64,000 nucleotides of DNA from Cephalotus follicularis. Lineage: Eukaryota > Streptophyta > Magnoliopsida > Oxalidales > Cephalotaceae. How positions within the stretch are numbered: the stretch's first letter is position 1; every line of letters starts with the position of its first letter. The stretch covers positions 248,001 to 312,000 of the forward strand of contig BDDD01000559.1 of the NCBI GenBank assembly GCA_001972305.1, given 5' to 3'. Below, piece after piece: positions 33,174-46,523 of this stretch. The notes below the pieces were generated by a model, which made no database searches, was not told the origin of the DNA, and was given only the letters and a program-made list of their open reading frames with translations. The translations under genes and the position numbers were made by a program.

Positions 33174-36100
33174 TGTAACGACTCGCATTAATTTTGGATA
33201 AAATGATGTTTGGGCCAGGGGGAAATTTTTTCTTTTCTCCTTGGTTGTGGTTGGTCTGAGCTCTTCTTCTTGGGCAAGTGTTGTTTTGGTTTGGGCTTGG
33301 TGGAGGCCCAAAGGTTTGTATGTGGTTAAGAGATAAGAGTTGTTTAGATGGTGTTGGGATATGTGCAAAGCTTGCTTAGGAAGCATGATAGTTAACTTCG
33401 GCAGATATCATATCCATCTTTTCACGCCTGAAGAACCATTTGGGAGAGTGAGCTTTCATCTTTCATCTTTCATCTTTCTTCTTCATCTTTCTTCTGAAGC
33501 TTTGAGCGTTGTTTGAGGTTGGAACTTTCTTTCACCCGTCTACGCGTCTAGCAGGTGAGTGTCCTCATCAGTACGTTTTGGTGCGTCGCATGGTTGGCAC
33601 AGGCATGATCTTTGAGGCCGAGAAAGACCTTCGCCTTGGTTTTCATGGTTGTATGTGGTTCATACATAGCTTCAGAGATGTTGTTCATGGTAGCTAAGCA
33701 TTGTTGTGTGTTAGTCTTGCAGAGCAAGATCTAGGCACGGAGTCCGCGCAACAGGGAAGCTAGCTGAGAAAGCTACTGATACTAGTGAGTGGGATGTTCT
33801 TCTTTCTATCAATTGATAACTGAGAGTTTATTGTTTATATACCCTTCCATGATATTATTGTTCACTGATTTAGAATGTTTTAAAATTTATAGCCGCAAGT
33901 GCACGGATCATGCAGTAACGGGTCGAACACAGGGAAACGTAAACTAGTTATAATTTATCCAACCTAAGCGAAGTATACCAAATTTGAGATAAACTATCAA
34001 AAACTACTCCTAATTATGCCAAAATAATAAAATAATTAAAAACAGGCAAGAAATAAATAAAATAAAATAACAGACTAAAATAAAATAGCGGACTAAAATA
34101 AAATAACGGACTAAAATAAAATAACGGAATAAAATAACGGACTAAAATAAAATAATATAAAATAACACGTGCAAATTAAAACTAATTAAAACAATAAATA
34201 AAACTAAAGAAAATATATAATGACTAGACATGCTAGGTCTATACGAAGTGTGTTCGTTGCGACAAATCGTATGAGTAGACTCCATTGAATTAAGCACCAT
34301 TTATTCATCAACTTTTAGCTTCACCGACAAGATGTTTGTGGATTTAATCAGACAGACAAAGTGTGTGCGAAGGCAAAAATATTGAAGAACAAATCAAATA
34401 TTCAAGGATTTTTATTGATGGAATTGAAACAATAACAATTTAGGCTTTGTTCTTACCCAAAACCTTAAAGAGTTTAGCTACTAAACATTGAGAAAATTAA
34501 ACTAAAAATTTGAAGAAAGAAGAAGGAGAAAATCGGCTGCTCTATTATGTCTGCCTCTTGCCTCTCTTTATATATGCAAACTAAAAGAAACCTAAAGCAT
34601 AAAACAATAAAAAAAAGGCAATTTTTATTTCCTTTCCTAGTCTGCATGTGGAAGCTGATCGGTTGCATGAGATGTTTGTGCGCATGAGGGCTTTGCAGAT
34701 GAATGCATGCATGGATGTTGCATGGAGGGATTTGTGCATTTGGATGACACGTGGCGCTGATTGATTAGATGGAGATGTATGCATGCATGGGGTGCACATG
34801 TGGGCTTGTACGTGAGTGCTTTGGCTTTCATGGACAAACAATTGTGAATTAGGGAGAGTGACATCAAGATGAAGTAAGCAGTGGGCTCCATGTACTTCAA
34901 CACTTATTTTCTTGTAATATCTCTTCATCGGAGCTTCAAAATGAGTCGGCCCAAGAACTAAAAGTACTCCAAATAATTTTTTGAACAAAATGAGCCCAAT
35001 ATTCAATATCTTCTGAGCCTTAAATTTTGACTTCTCTCGCTTAAGTGGTTGCACTCTTTAACCGATCGTTGATTTCAAACCACTTTAACTCGAAAAATAA
35101 CGTTCTAGCTTCATTTTCTTTTATTCCCCAATAATGAGATAATACCTGAAAATCAAATAAACACCACCACAGTAGTCTATTCCAAGCATAAAAATATAAT
35201 AAATAAATCATTAAAATCACACATTTTTATGCTAAACAATTATCTTTGACTAGGATTTCTTCTCCTTTCATCTTGTTGATATTGCATGTGAATACTGTTG
35301 TTTTCGAGTTGATGGCTCAACGCCTGGGTTGAACTTGTTGTTTCCCCTTTCTGTTTAAGTATTCATGCTTTATTTGATATCATGTGTTGTTGTCCTTGGG
35401 TACTGGTTACTGGGTGCTGGTTACTTGGTTATGTCTGAGATTGCCGGCACGAGATGGTCTAAGTGGTGATACACTTACCTCTGAGCCGAGGTTCTCCCCT
35501 ATTATCTCATCAAGGTTGGAGCTGAGCGGTGATTTGCGGGCCCCTTTGACGATACTAACCCTATGTGATTGCCAATGAGGTAGCTTGTCGATCGAGGTTC
35601 ACCTTGTGTAGTGCTGAGCTCGTGATTGCCGACGGGGGTGGGCTTGCGTAGCCCCTCGTTCGAGGTTCATGTGGTGAGGTGCACCAAGTTGTGATTTGTC
35701 GGGGGAGGAGAGCTTGCGTAGCCCTTCTACCGATGTTCATACGATGCTCTGGAAGTGGGTATCTATATTGAGTATATGAGGGATGTGTTCAGTCCTGTAG
35801 CCCGTGACCGCGTTGATAGAACGTCAACGGAGTTGTTATTTATGCTGTCGAGGTGGTTCCGGCTATGGAAGTGTGTGAGTTTGATTGTGCATGTGCGTGT
35901 GTGGAATGTGCTTGTGATTGATACAGTACCAGTAGTCTCCTTGAGAATTGTTGATCCTTAGAGTTGATCTTTTGTTGATCCTTGGATCCCTGGCATGTTC
36001 TGACATATAACCTGTTGTTTATCTTCTTTCCTTGAGGTCAGTCATTGAGTTGGTAGCTCTGATGTCTCCTCGGGATTTCTTTTTCATTGATATCCTTGTA

Positions 36101-37132
36101 TATTTTTCACCCCTGCCTTGTTTTATTGAGCAGTGGATATGGGTTGTTCCCGGCCCAGTTGGGACAGGGCACGTTCACTTTGACTCTTGGCACCTCGGTG
36201 GAAGTGGGTTTGCCCATAATACTCCTTGATCTTACTCACTAGTCAGTTGGACTAATCCCCTCTCAGTTTTGTGTGCAGAGGGAGTGGGGCAGCGACGTTC
36301 TTGAGATCCATTAAGGACAACTTGTTAAGAGAGGTAGACCCCGGACGTAGCACCTTAGGATGGCTCCTAGGCCACGGACACCTTCATGCATTTGGGGACA
36401 TTCATGGGGTTTTTGTATAGATTTTGTTAATATCTATGCCTTGTAAAAACCTCCATTGTAAACATGTGTTTAACTCTTGGATGTTGTGTGTCCTTGGCAG
36501 TTTGCTCGGGACCGTGTATATAATTCATTTCTCATTTTATATACTTGTTGTTTGTGCTGTTTTCCCAGGCTTAGCTTTTTGTCCTAAGTTGTCGTCCAGT
36601 GAGGACATGCCCAAGGCTGATTCCTCTTTGGAAGGCATGTTTTAGGATGGGGCGTAGGCCTAGTTCTGGTACGTCATGTTGTGTTGGCATCCCCTGCCCG
36701 GGACCCCAGGCAAGACGTAGTGTTGCGTTCTTTGCCCTGACTCCCTCCCCTGGCATGTTCCTGTAGTGGAACGGTGTGTTTCGGTAGTGGGTGTTGCGTT
36801 TGTTCCCTTTAGTTAAACGGTGCGTTTTCTAAGTGAGTGTTGTGGGCATTTCCTTTAGTTAAACGGTGAGCTTTGGGGATAGTTTTAAGTAAGGGTTATT
36901 TCATGGTTTTACCCTTCCTTCTTCCTCCTTCCTGTTCGGGCATTTCTTGTTTTTATGCCTTGGGTGCGTTTGGCCCGGGGAGTGCGGCTCTCCTCGACGA
37001 CGCGTTTTTAACACCTGCCCTGGCCTTAGCGTTAGCCTTGTTGTTGTAGTTTTGGTTAGGGATCCAGGTGAGGGATCCTTCCACCTGGCACGGCCATCCT
37101 CGGGCGGGGGTGCTTGGGAACGGGGCGTGTCA
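33174..37132 (+). mobile_element. Solo LTR (Gypsy-type) inside the hAT gene, with a nested repeat
   Basis: Begins TGTAACGACTCGC and ends ..GGGGCGTGTCA; perfect TCACG duplication on both sides (33169-33173 and 37133-37137). After removing the nested repeat at 33876-35238 it is about 2.6 kb, close to the other solo LTRs. It contains a CATCTTT-rich leader (33455-33495) and direct repeats of about 80 bases around 35450-35740 (GAGGTTCA..GCTTGCGTAGCCC). No credible gene. Confidence 0.85.
33876..35238 (+). mobile_element. Nested LTR-like repeat with 'CCGCAAGTGCACGGATC' head
   Basis: Interrupts the solo LTR. Proposed ends TGTTTTAAAAT..GCTAAACA are short inverted repeats, but I found no target duplication, so the ends are tentative. 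The head (GCCGCAAGTGCACGGATC, ..CGAACACAGGGAAAC) recurs at 49875-49977. It contains a repeat of TAAAATAACGGAC units at about 34069-34170. Open frames inside are not recognisable. Confidence 0.55.
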
Positions 37133-38132
37133 TCACGTGTAATACCAGTCACTTGATAAAGAGATCTACCTTGAGAAATTGCATAAGGAGCATTTAAATA
37201 AGGAAATTCTATTTCATCGTTCCCACAAAATGATTTTACATCATGCCTAAAATTTTCCCCACCTAACTCCCTCTTTCTCTGAATTAATAGTTTAGTTTAT
37301 GGCACTGAATCCATTGCATTTAAAATATCCTGGGACTTTCGTTGAAAAGCTTGACAAAGGTTATCAGTGATACTCAAGAGGTCTCTCAAAAGATGCCAAA
37401 TAAAGACAAAGTCAAAAGATGTGATTGTTACCTAGAAAAGCATCTGCATCACTCAGTTGAGAAATTTTTTCACATTTGATAATATTTTGAAGAACTATGA
37501 AAGTTGCATAAAACATATTTTCAAAGCTGCGAATAGAATTTAAGTGAGAACTCCACCGAGTGTCTCCAGCTTGTTGTAGAGAACCAATCTGATTACGCCC
37601 AGTTCTAGTCTCTAATTCTTCAGTAGCAATCAAATTTGCATTAATAGTGGCTTGAGAATCTCTTAGTTCATAATGTTGTTTACAATATGCACTAAATATA
37701 TTTACAACAGATGATAATTGTTTAAAAAACTGATGGAACTCACTCACCTCCTTAGATGTTGAAACCAAGGTCAATTGAAGACGATGAGCATGACAATGAA
37801 TAAAATAAGCATATGGGTAATCCCTCAAGAATAGTGCTTGTAATCCATTGCATTCTCCATGCATATTACTTGCCCCATCATAACACTGATCTTGAATATT
37901 CTGTATGCTCAAATTATGTCGAGAAAGAACAACAAATATCTCATTTTTCAAAGTTGCAAATGAAGTATCTGAAACATGAACAATATCAAAAAACCTCTCC
38001 CATATACAACCATATTTATCATCAAATCTCTAAACAATAGGCATTTTCTCCCTAGTTGATTCATCTCGAGCCTCATCAACAATGATACAAAATTTTCCTG
38101 CACCAATTTCTTCACGGATTGTACTACGTACT
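37133..38132 (-). pseudogene. hAT transposase, central piece (DUF4371 / catalytic region)
   Basis: From the right edge the minus strand reads TIREEIGAGKFCIIVDEARD followed by ES. After a stop and some decay, the longest open piece of the gene follows (37412-37951): CYDGASNMHGECNG, YFIHCHAHRLQLTLV, and DTRWSSHLNSI, all hallmarks of plant hAT transposases of the ZMYM1-like group. Further left ITDNLCQAFQRKSQDILNAM continues the domain. Premature stops are few in the middle and common at the edges. The acidic triad cannot be confirmed because the gene is broken. Both neighbouring junctions are LTR insertions with target duplications. Confidence 0.88.
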
Positions 38133-40708
38133 TGCAAAGCCCCGAGCCCGACGGGTGAGCCCGTGACATCATCATCTATCCATTTGTCCTTTACTAGCAT
38201 AATATATATCCAAAAAGTGCTAGAATTTAAAAACTTAAACCATAACATAATGCATAAACCATCCATTCAATTTTATTTTATACAATATCAATACATATGT
38301 TTCAAACATCTTAAAGGATACATAACTGGCAATCACTTTCATTTCATATACCTAATACTCATAAATGTTTAATACACATGTTTGAATACAACAGTAATAT
38401 TGTTTGACAATAACCAATACAAATATTTATCTCTATCTGAGTACTAAATACAACTGAACCCATGCATTTACTGATGCAAGAGATGAAAGAAAATTGTGTT
38501 ATGAAAGTCCATACTGCTATAGGGATCCCATCACTGAAATACTGCTTCACTACTCATTGTCCATCTTTTCCTGATCTCTCATCTGCAGACGTGCAGCCCA
38601 TGAATGGGTCACCTACGGGGCTGGTAGAATAACTCTATATATGTGACGACTGGAGCCCGAGAAGCGAGCTTGCATCATTACCATCTGTCCTATATGTTCG
38701 CTTAGTCCAATGTTGGGTGCTAGATAAGTAAATCCATATACGAAAATAATTAAAACTTTATACATACTCTATTTGTCTATTCAAATACTTAAATAAACTG
38801 ACATGCATATCCTTTCAAACTTATATAAACTTACACCAATTTTTACTCCTAAATCATTTCTTGCAAATCAATACATCCTTAAAACAGATCATACAAATAC
38901 ATGTCCAAAACATAATACAATACAATAATTAAACATCCTTCCTTGCTTTCCTGGCCCAAATCATAGTTGTCCAATCACTTGCCACTACTCATAGCTCCTC
39001 TAACGGATATTCATGCACAGTAACCTTATCCCAAAGGATGAGTAAACCATACAGTCAAGCAGGAATAACCTCAGGCATAATGGAATGAACAAATATAATG
39101 ATTATGTACATGTCATGTTATAATGCGTGAATGTCAATGGTGGCTAACCATTCATATACTTTCATCCCATATTGTCATATACAAATAGTTAACCTAAGCA
39201 TATAATCCTTATCCATACATCTATCACACACACCATTTCCATGACAAGTGTGCAAGCACACTCACACAAACATAACCTATAGAGTTAATGACCTCTTTTA
39301 CTATGCCTTGATCTAAACCCTCAGAAGGTAGTGTCTCCAAGAGCTAGGTTTATACATTTAGCCGCTTATAGATAGTGTCCATAAGAGCTCGACTAGAATT
39401 CCTAGTTGCCAATGGGTAATGCCCGCAAGAGCTTAACTAATATTACCTACCTTTGGGTAGTGCCCGCGGGAGCTCAACTAATATACATGTCCATTGAGGT
39501 CGCTCTTAAATGTTACAATTATACAATTCATACAAAAGTACTATACTACACCTTACCATGAATCTAGTTGCCTATAGGCAGTGCCCATAGGAGCTCAACT
39601 AGATTTCCTAGTTGTCGGTGGGTAGTGCTCACAGAAGCTTAACTAATGTACATATCATGCGATTCCATATCTTTCTTCTCTTGATTTACTATCCTTCTAT
39701 TACTTGCCTTAACACTCTTCCCTTTACACCCCAACACCCTTCATTCCTTATCTTACTATCCTTTTATCATTTTACTAGTCCTTGTAGGAAACCATTTCGC
39801 TTTTTGTATATAAAATAATCTTTAAAGGAAATGATCGATTCATGCTCAAAACCTTGTTAAAAATATCCTTCAAAACATACATCAGCCTAAGAAAGAACTC
39901 GAGAAGAAGTCCGTTGAGAAAAACAAGTAAAAATAGAGACTTTGGTTGGAAATCCAAGTAGTCCATTTAGGACAGAAGACGTCGACGTGTAGAGGTACAC
40001 ATGTCTACTTCATGCAAAGACATTGACGCGAAAGGGGTACACGTCGACGTCTTTGCATGAAGTAGACATTGTACCTACACGTCAACTTAATGGCATATTT
40101 GACTGAAACTAAAAGGTTGGGCGTCGACCTTTAAAAAGGAAAGAAGTTGACTCAATAGTGCATCACGTCGACGTTTAAAGTAAAGAAGTCGACGTGATTG
40201 ATTAAACGCATGAGACATTGATGTAATTTTATGTGGGCGTCGACGTGCTGCCAACTGTTCAATACAAATCCGAGTTTAAAATCTCATTTTGGCATACTTT
40301 TATAAATATGTTTGAAATAAAACTTTGTGAACAACATCTAGGCATGTCTAGGAGTGACATACCAAGAGATCAAGTCATTTGGACTGATAAAAAGTCACCA
40401 AATTAAAAAGGGGAAAAACTAGATCTAGGAATTCAATTTTCAAAGAAATCCATTTTTATTCGTTCTAATCCGTTCTAGTTACCCTAATCACGTCTATACA
40501 CCCATGCTCATCAAGGCACAACAACTTATGCATATAATAAAGCATTAAAAAAAAATCCAAATACATTTTAGGTATAGAAATCCTACCAATCAATTTCAAA
40601 GCTTTAACCTTGAACTATTAGATATAGGAGGATAAACTCAAGTCTCTAGTTTCAATTATTTACCCCTTAATCCCTTGATGAATTTTTTTGGAAGATTTGG
40701 CTCAAATT

Positions 40709-40749
<41 letters not shown>

Positions 40750-41113
40750 AGAAAGAGAGAAATGAAGTTATGAATGAAAAATAGAATGAACTTCTATTTA
40801 TAGCTTTCTTAGTTTTATCTATCAAAGCTCAAAACGCTTACAACTCTCTTAGGCACACTAGTACCCCCATGTTATCCCTCATGCACATATAATATATAAC
40901 TCATAAGCATGCATATATAAGTATATAGATACCTAAATAACTATAAGCATCCATATTCGTAATATGCACAATTATAGGCAATTAATGCTTCAATTATCAT
41001 AAAAATATTTAAATATATCACTTAACATTCCATATGGTTATTAAAAACCCAATCCACGCAATTCATAAAAATACAAGTAGTATAATAGGGTCATTGGGGT
41101 TCGGCTCCTTACA
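38133..41113 (-). repeat. Gypsy-type LTR, minus orientation (left of a pair)
   Basis: Read on the minus strand it starts at 41113 with TGTAAGGAGCCGAACCCC and ends at 38133 with ..GGGGCTTTGCA. A TATA-like CTATAAATAG lies near 40795 and a (GA)n run at about 40709-40747. It has the TCGA array at 39970-40255 and tandem units with GTAGTGCCC..GGAGCTCAACTA near 39340-39640. Left flank GTACT (38128-38132). No internal region or primer binding site is visible. Confidence 0.65.
39970..40255. repeat. TCGA-core palindrome array
   Basis: About ten ACGTCGACGT / CGTCGACCTTT-like motifs, some paired as inverted copies (for example near 40005 and 40050). Confidence 0.8.
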
Positions 41114-43165
41114 ATATATGTAATCAAGTGTAAAGTATATCACAAATGTAAGCATGAATGCTAATTACGGTCGATTATCGATATAACTGTCCCATATCGG
41201 TCGCCTACCCGATAAGACCTAATCATATCAAATCTATCCATACAAATAAACTCATCCATTAGACAATTCATAAGAGGTGTGCAACCACACTCACACATAT
41301 ATCTATAGAGTTTATCGACCTCCCGTACCGTGGATCTAGACACCCATGAATTAGTCTATAAGAGCTCGACTAGATGTCTAGTTGTCGAAGGATAGCCCCC
41401 AGGTGCTCAACTGGATGCCCTTAGTTGCTGGAGGATTAGCCCCCAGGTGCTCAACTAAGGTTACCTAGATGCCAGTGGATTAGTCTACAAGAGTTCAACT
41501 AGTACACATGGAATCAACCAGTGCAAAATAGTGCCAATCAAGGCAAGTAACTATCTAGACAGGGGGATCAGTTGAAAAGGTCTAATGCCTAACATGTTTT
41601 CCAAAAGTTAATAATGAGGTCACTCTAATTGGTTAAACAATCAGACAATTCAATGCGAAACCATACATTCAATCCTTGAAAATCTATGAAAATCCATATT
41701 ATGAAAACCATATTCATCCATAGTTGATTCAATGACAAAACCATTGTACAATTCCTCATTTGGCCGATCTACGGCAAAGTCTTTAGAAAGGTTTAGTAAA
41801 ACTCATCGTTTTTTCATAACCATCCATTTTCCATGTAAAATCATGTAGGACATACACATCAATGTCCTCAAGGTAAACATCAATGTTAAACTCTTGGATG
41901 TTGATGTCATGGGAGGAACATCGACTCTTTGAGTAACAAACCATCTAATAATCGTATAGGGAGACACGTAAATGCTCCTAAAGTAGGAGTTGATGTCTTG
42001 GGTCCATTTTTCTAGGCAATAACCAAAGAAGAAAAGCATTGTGAAGGATATCCCAAGGTTTGAAAACCAAGGACTCACTCAGCTCTCAAAAAATCATTTC
42101 AAATTTCGTTAAACTTTCCTTTTGAAAACTAATACGCTCTATCCCCTTATAGATCTTTCAAACAAGTCAAAACATGTGGACACAAGTTAAAATTATGCCT
42201 TGAAAGTTTCTCGTGAAAGATCGTTTGAGTAAAACAAGTCTCAAAACGAGCTATTTCAGAGGAAAAACTCCGTAAACCATCAAATCTTAATCATTCTCAA
42301 TCATTTGATTAAATCCTTTTCTAATCATATTATAATACGGTAAAACATGTTTATAAGAGTTATATTTGAGCCTTGAAGACTGTTATTGAAAACCGTTTAA
42401 GAATATAAGCAAAACAGGGGTTTTGGATGAAATATACTATGTTACGGGATAAAGGCGTTGATGTGATGGAAATGAGTCAATTTTATTCTAAGGCTTCAAC
42501 ATCTTATGAAAGGCGTTGACGTTATATGGTGTAACATTTTGGCAGAAACAAAATAAAAGAAAGTCGAATTTTAAAAGGGGAAGACGTTGACTTAATTGTA
42601 TATGACGCCGACGTCAATAAGGGAAAGGAGTCGATGTACTGGGTTAAACAGAAGAGACATCGACATGAAAAGAGGAAGGCTTGGACATGAAGACAATTTC
42701 TCAAGTCCAATATGAGTTTAAAATTCAATTTTGACATGTTTTTACAAATCCACTTGAAATGAAACTTTGGGGAAAACATCTAGACATGTCTAAGGGCAAC
42801 AAATCTCAATTTCAAATCATTGAGACTGTTAAAAGGTCCTCAAATTGAATAAGGGTTAATTAAACCTAACTTTCTAATTTTTCAATTAAAACAGATTTAA
42901 ATCCATTCTAAATCTCCCTAATCACAATCATGCACACGTGCTCATCAAGGTATGACTGTTTATGCATCAATAAACATTTAATCCATGCAAATACATATAT
43001 TTCAAGGCATATGGAAGGGATTTGTACATTTTTGGAATGAAACCATTATGAAGCTTGGAAGCAATCACTAACCCGTTCATCCAATCTTGTGCCATCAATC
43101 CGATCCGTACCCTAAACCGAGCTCTTCTCCTTCATCTCTCTCTCTAGTCGATGCTCCTTTTTCTT

Positions 43166-43199
<34 letters not shown>

Positions 43200-43424
43200 A
43201 GAACTGAAAACAAAGAGTGTTATGAGAGATTGTTAAGGATAAATGGCTTATATAGCCATGCCCAATGTCCAATTCCGTCTACACATTAGTCCCATAAATT
43301 CCATTTGCATAAACCATCACCTACTCCAATAATCAATGCCATACTGCACTACTATTTCAAATGCTTAATTATCAACTCTGTGCCAAATGACCAAAATACC
43401 CTTTTTAGAAATCGGGTCTCGACA
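41114..43424 (-). repeat. Gypsy-type LTR, minus orientation (right of a pair), inner end truncated
   Basis: Minus strand starts at 43424 with TGTCGAGACCCGATTTC; TATA-like CTATATAAGCC near 43250, CT-rich run 43165-43198, TCGA-type motifs at 41855-42005 and 42448-42670, and CCCCCAGGTGCTCAACTA tandem units near 41390-41460 that resemble those at 39430. It ends against the neighbouring LTR without a primer binding site. Right flank ATACT (43425-43429) nearly matches GTACT left of 38133, so the two LTRs may be one element that lost its whole interior; their sequences are, however, strongly diverged. Confidence 0.6.
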
Positions 43425-44057
43425 ATACTTTCCTTGCAGAAACATGTAGTACCTCTTTTTGAATGCTACTTGCTATATAGTAAGGGTTTTGAGGAGCATT
43501 GCTCAATACAACTTTAGCAACATTCTCATCATAAGATTCCAAAAATTTCACCAATTCAAGAAAATTATCTTGATTTATTGACTCTAGACCTTAATTGTTA
43601 CCTCTTAAGGCATAAGCTAGCTTGAAAAGTAAGCCATCAGATTTCATTTATCAAAGTCTTAAGCCTTAGTCAATTGTTTGCTACTTGTTGAGGACATTGT
43701 TTAGAAAGCAAGTTCTCAATGTCTTGAGATTTGGCCATCAGGTTTTCACAAGATTTCACTGTAATATTATGTGGTGAATTAGGAGAAGTCCCTACATGAC
43801 AAAAAAAAGCACAATTTCTTCCATCACACACTTTCTTCCAATTCTTGAACCCTTTAACATTGAATGCATTAGACCCAAAATGATGAATATCTTGTTTGTC
43901 AAATACATGACAAAATGCAACATCTTTGTTAGGTGAATACTCTGACCAAGTTGAAAACTTTGTAAACCAAGAAGTATTGAAATGACGAAGATGCTTTTCT
44001 AAGCAAGAAAATGGATATTTAGCAAGAATAGGTTGATATGATCCATCTATTATATAT
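43425..44057 (-). pseudogene. hAT transposase, N-terminal zinc-finger piece
   Basis: From 44057 the minus strand reads SYQPILAKYPFSCLEKHL, then RHFNTSWFTKFSTWSEYS and KDVAFCHVFDKQ, followed by FKNWKKVCDG and NSPHNITVKSCENLMAKS. This is the TTF-type zinc-finger/linker region preceding DUF4371 in plant ZMYM1-like hAT proteins. Near 43500-43440 it continues VVLSNAPQNP..IQKEVLHV, which connects to IREEIG in the next piece. The 3' half has many stops. Confidence 0.88.
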
Positions 44058-46363
44058 GTAAGCCCTGAGTTATTGATGTATGTATTTGATTGTATTTATA
44101 TGGTATTGTACAGTATTGTATTGATAGATGACATGAAATGTATATGATATTATGGTATTTTCCCTTTTATGGCTGTTTATGGGTAGTGTGCGTTCAGTTG
44201 AACTTAGGAAAAGTTGTTGGGGTTTTTCCCCTAAAGCAGCCTATATATAGGCGAGTAACTCTCTCTTTCTTCTAATTTTTCATTCTCTTTCCATTTCTAG
44301 AGAGATAGCGAGAGAGGTAGTTAGAGAGAGACAAAGCTCATAATCGAGTAAGAAAGGAGTCTTTGGATTTGTGATAGAGTTTGGAACTTGAAGGGAGGAT
44401 TAGAACAAGGATTCAACAGTAAATCCTTCCAGATCTTCACGTTAATAATTTTGAGGTAGGTTCTACATATATGCGTTGAATTCATGCATATTGAAGGAAT
44501 TGAATGTTTATAAGGTTATGGATTGATATATGCATGCTAGATGGATAAGTTAGGGTGATTGATAGAGTTAATAACGGATTAAAATGGAGATCAAGGAGAG
44601 ATTAGTGAATTTGGGACTTTTGTTGAATTTCCTTTATTTCTCTCGATTTATGAGTTATGGATATGGATCTATGGGTTTAAAGATGTTTTTAAGTTATAAT
44701 CAACCATTGGGGATTATAGCTTACTTTGGATCGAGTTTTAAACGGATTTAAATGTATTTGCATCAATTTATGAACTATTAACCGTCAAGATCTTCATTAT
44801 GCAAAGCCCGAAACCGTCGACACTTTTGTTAAAGCATCGATGCTTTGCTTAAAGGATAAATTATCGACGCTTTATGAGGCAACGCCTAACAGGCAATGCT
44901 TTGCTTAACCTGTGACGCTTTGCCGCCCGAAACAGTCGACGCATTGGCTTAAAGGATTAGCGCTTTGCTTCCCTATTTATACAAAATGCCATGTTTTCAA
45001 CCCTTTTTCAACCCCAAACTCTTTTACCTTCAAATGGGTTCTATAGGAAGCCTATCTAAGGCCGTGTAACCTATGTGAAACCCTTTTTAATACAATTGAC
45101 CTTCAGATCAATCTTCAAAATGAATTTCAATGAAGTTTCAATAAAAGAGTTTTATTAACTTCGATAAGGACCGAAATATGAATATGGTATGGTTGGACCT
45201 ACGAGAACACCATTATAGGCTAGAACCTTCGGGGACTAGTAGTATGGAAAATGGTATGGAGGGTATGGAAAATGGCTTTGACGGATGGATACCATGTGAT
45301 CCTTTATGGTTAGGTCCCTATTCTTTAAGGAATTTTATAGTTATATTTTAAATGGTTTTATGGATATAGTAAAATGGTTTTACGGTTTAAAGAGTCTTAT
45401 GGTTGTGGTTTAAAGGGTTTATGATTATGGATTTATGGATGATATTGTTTAACCCCATCATATGAAAGTTGTGTGGATCTATAGGAACCCACTTTAGGGG
45501 TGAACCTAAGGGAGACACTGCATTGTGGATGGACCTATAGGAACATACTAGAAAAGAGAGCTCTAGGAACCCACTTTAGCGGTGAACCTACGGGGAGACA
45601 CCGCATTGTGGACGGACCTAGTGGAACACAGTATTAAATGGATTTATGAAAATATGGTTATGAGCTAGAACCTTTGGGGACTAGTATTACAGTACGGTTA
45701 TTGTTATGGAACGGTTCATGGAATGGTACGGTTATGGTCATGAAATTGTATGGTTATGGTTATGGTAGAGTTATGAATGATTTATGGAGTGTCTGTAGAC
45801 CTAGGGTGTATAGATGGTAAATTCTATGGTTAGGACTCGTTAAGTACGCCACCGCTTAGGGACGGTTGATGTACTAACGTTGTCCATAATTGGCATTCAT
45901 GCATTTAACATGCCATTCATATATCTGTATATAACCATTCACTTCATTGCATATAGTATTGCTTACATAACTGTGTTTGGCTGACCCATTCTCGAAATGG
46001 GCACACCTCTGTGGCCGAGTGCTGAGGACACCTAGAAGTGACAAGTTGGACTGGACCACAGAGCAATATCTCATTTGCAGTTTAGTTTGATGTTATCTAC
46101 CTTGTATAAGATACTTTGTATAAGATTGTGTATTTCAGTTGTATTGACCTGCCGACTTGTGGTATTGCTTCAGACATGTATTCATGTGATGTATAACCTT
46201 GGATTATGTATGCAAGTGTTTGAATGGTTTTCCGCAATATTGTTATTAAAGTTATAAATTATAGCGTATTTTGGAGATTATGCTATGATTATAAGGATGG
46301 ATTGTATGGACGGTTTCCCACGTGTATAGCTGTGTGGTTCTTCCCGTGGTTTGAGGCATGACA
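44058..46363 (+). repeat. Gypsy 5' LTR
   Basis: 2306 bp. TATA-like CCTATATATAGG at 44240-44251 lies only about 180 bases in, so nearly all of the LTR is downstream of the promoter. A CT/GA-rich leader follows (44260-44335), then TCGA-type motifs (44805-44960) and tandem units built on GGAACCCACTTTAGGGGTGAACC (about 45480-45620). Confidence 0.88.
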
Positions 46364-46369
46364 GTTGAG

Positions 46370-46380
46370 TGGTATCAAAT
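46370..46380 (+). promoter_or_regulatory. Gypsy primer binding site
   Basis: TGGTATCAAAT six bases after the LTR end; a decayed initiator-Met tRNA-type site. Confidence 0.6.
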
Positions 46381-46523
46381 ACTACTTTAAGTCGGCTGTG
46401 CTAGGATAGGAACCTTGACTATTGGAATTAAGAGTGATGGATTAGATTGTTATTGTTTCAGTTTATTTTGGAATTGTGGTTGAGATAAGTAGACATCTAA
46501 CATTTCTCTTATATAAGGTAGAT

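Noticed and set aside
33876..35238. Full LTR retrotransposon with own target duplication
   Set aside because: Inverted ends TGTTT/AAACA are suggestive, but flanks TAGAA and ATTAT do not match, so I kept it only as an LTR-like repeat.
36571..37156. Small frames near the end of the solo LTR at 33174-37132
   Set aside because: Overlapping on both strands in GC-rich LTR sequence; nothing recognisable.
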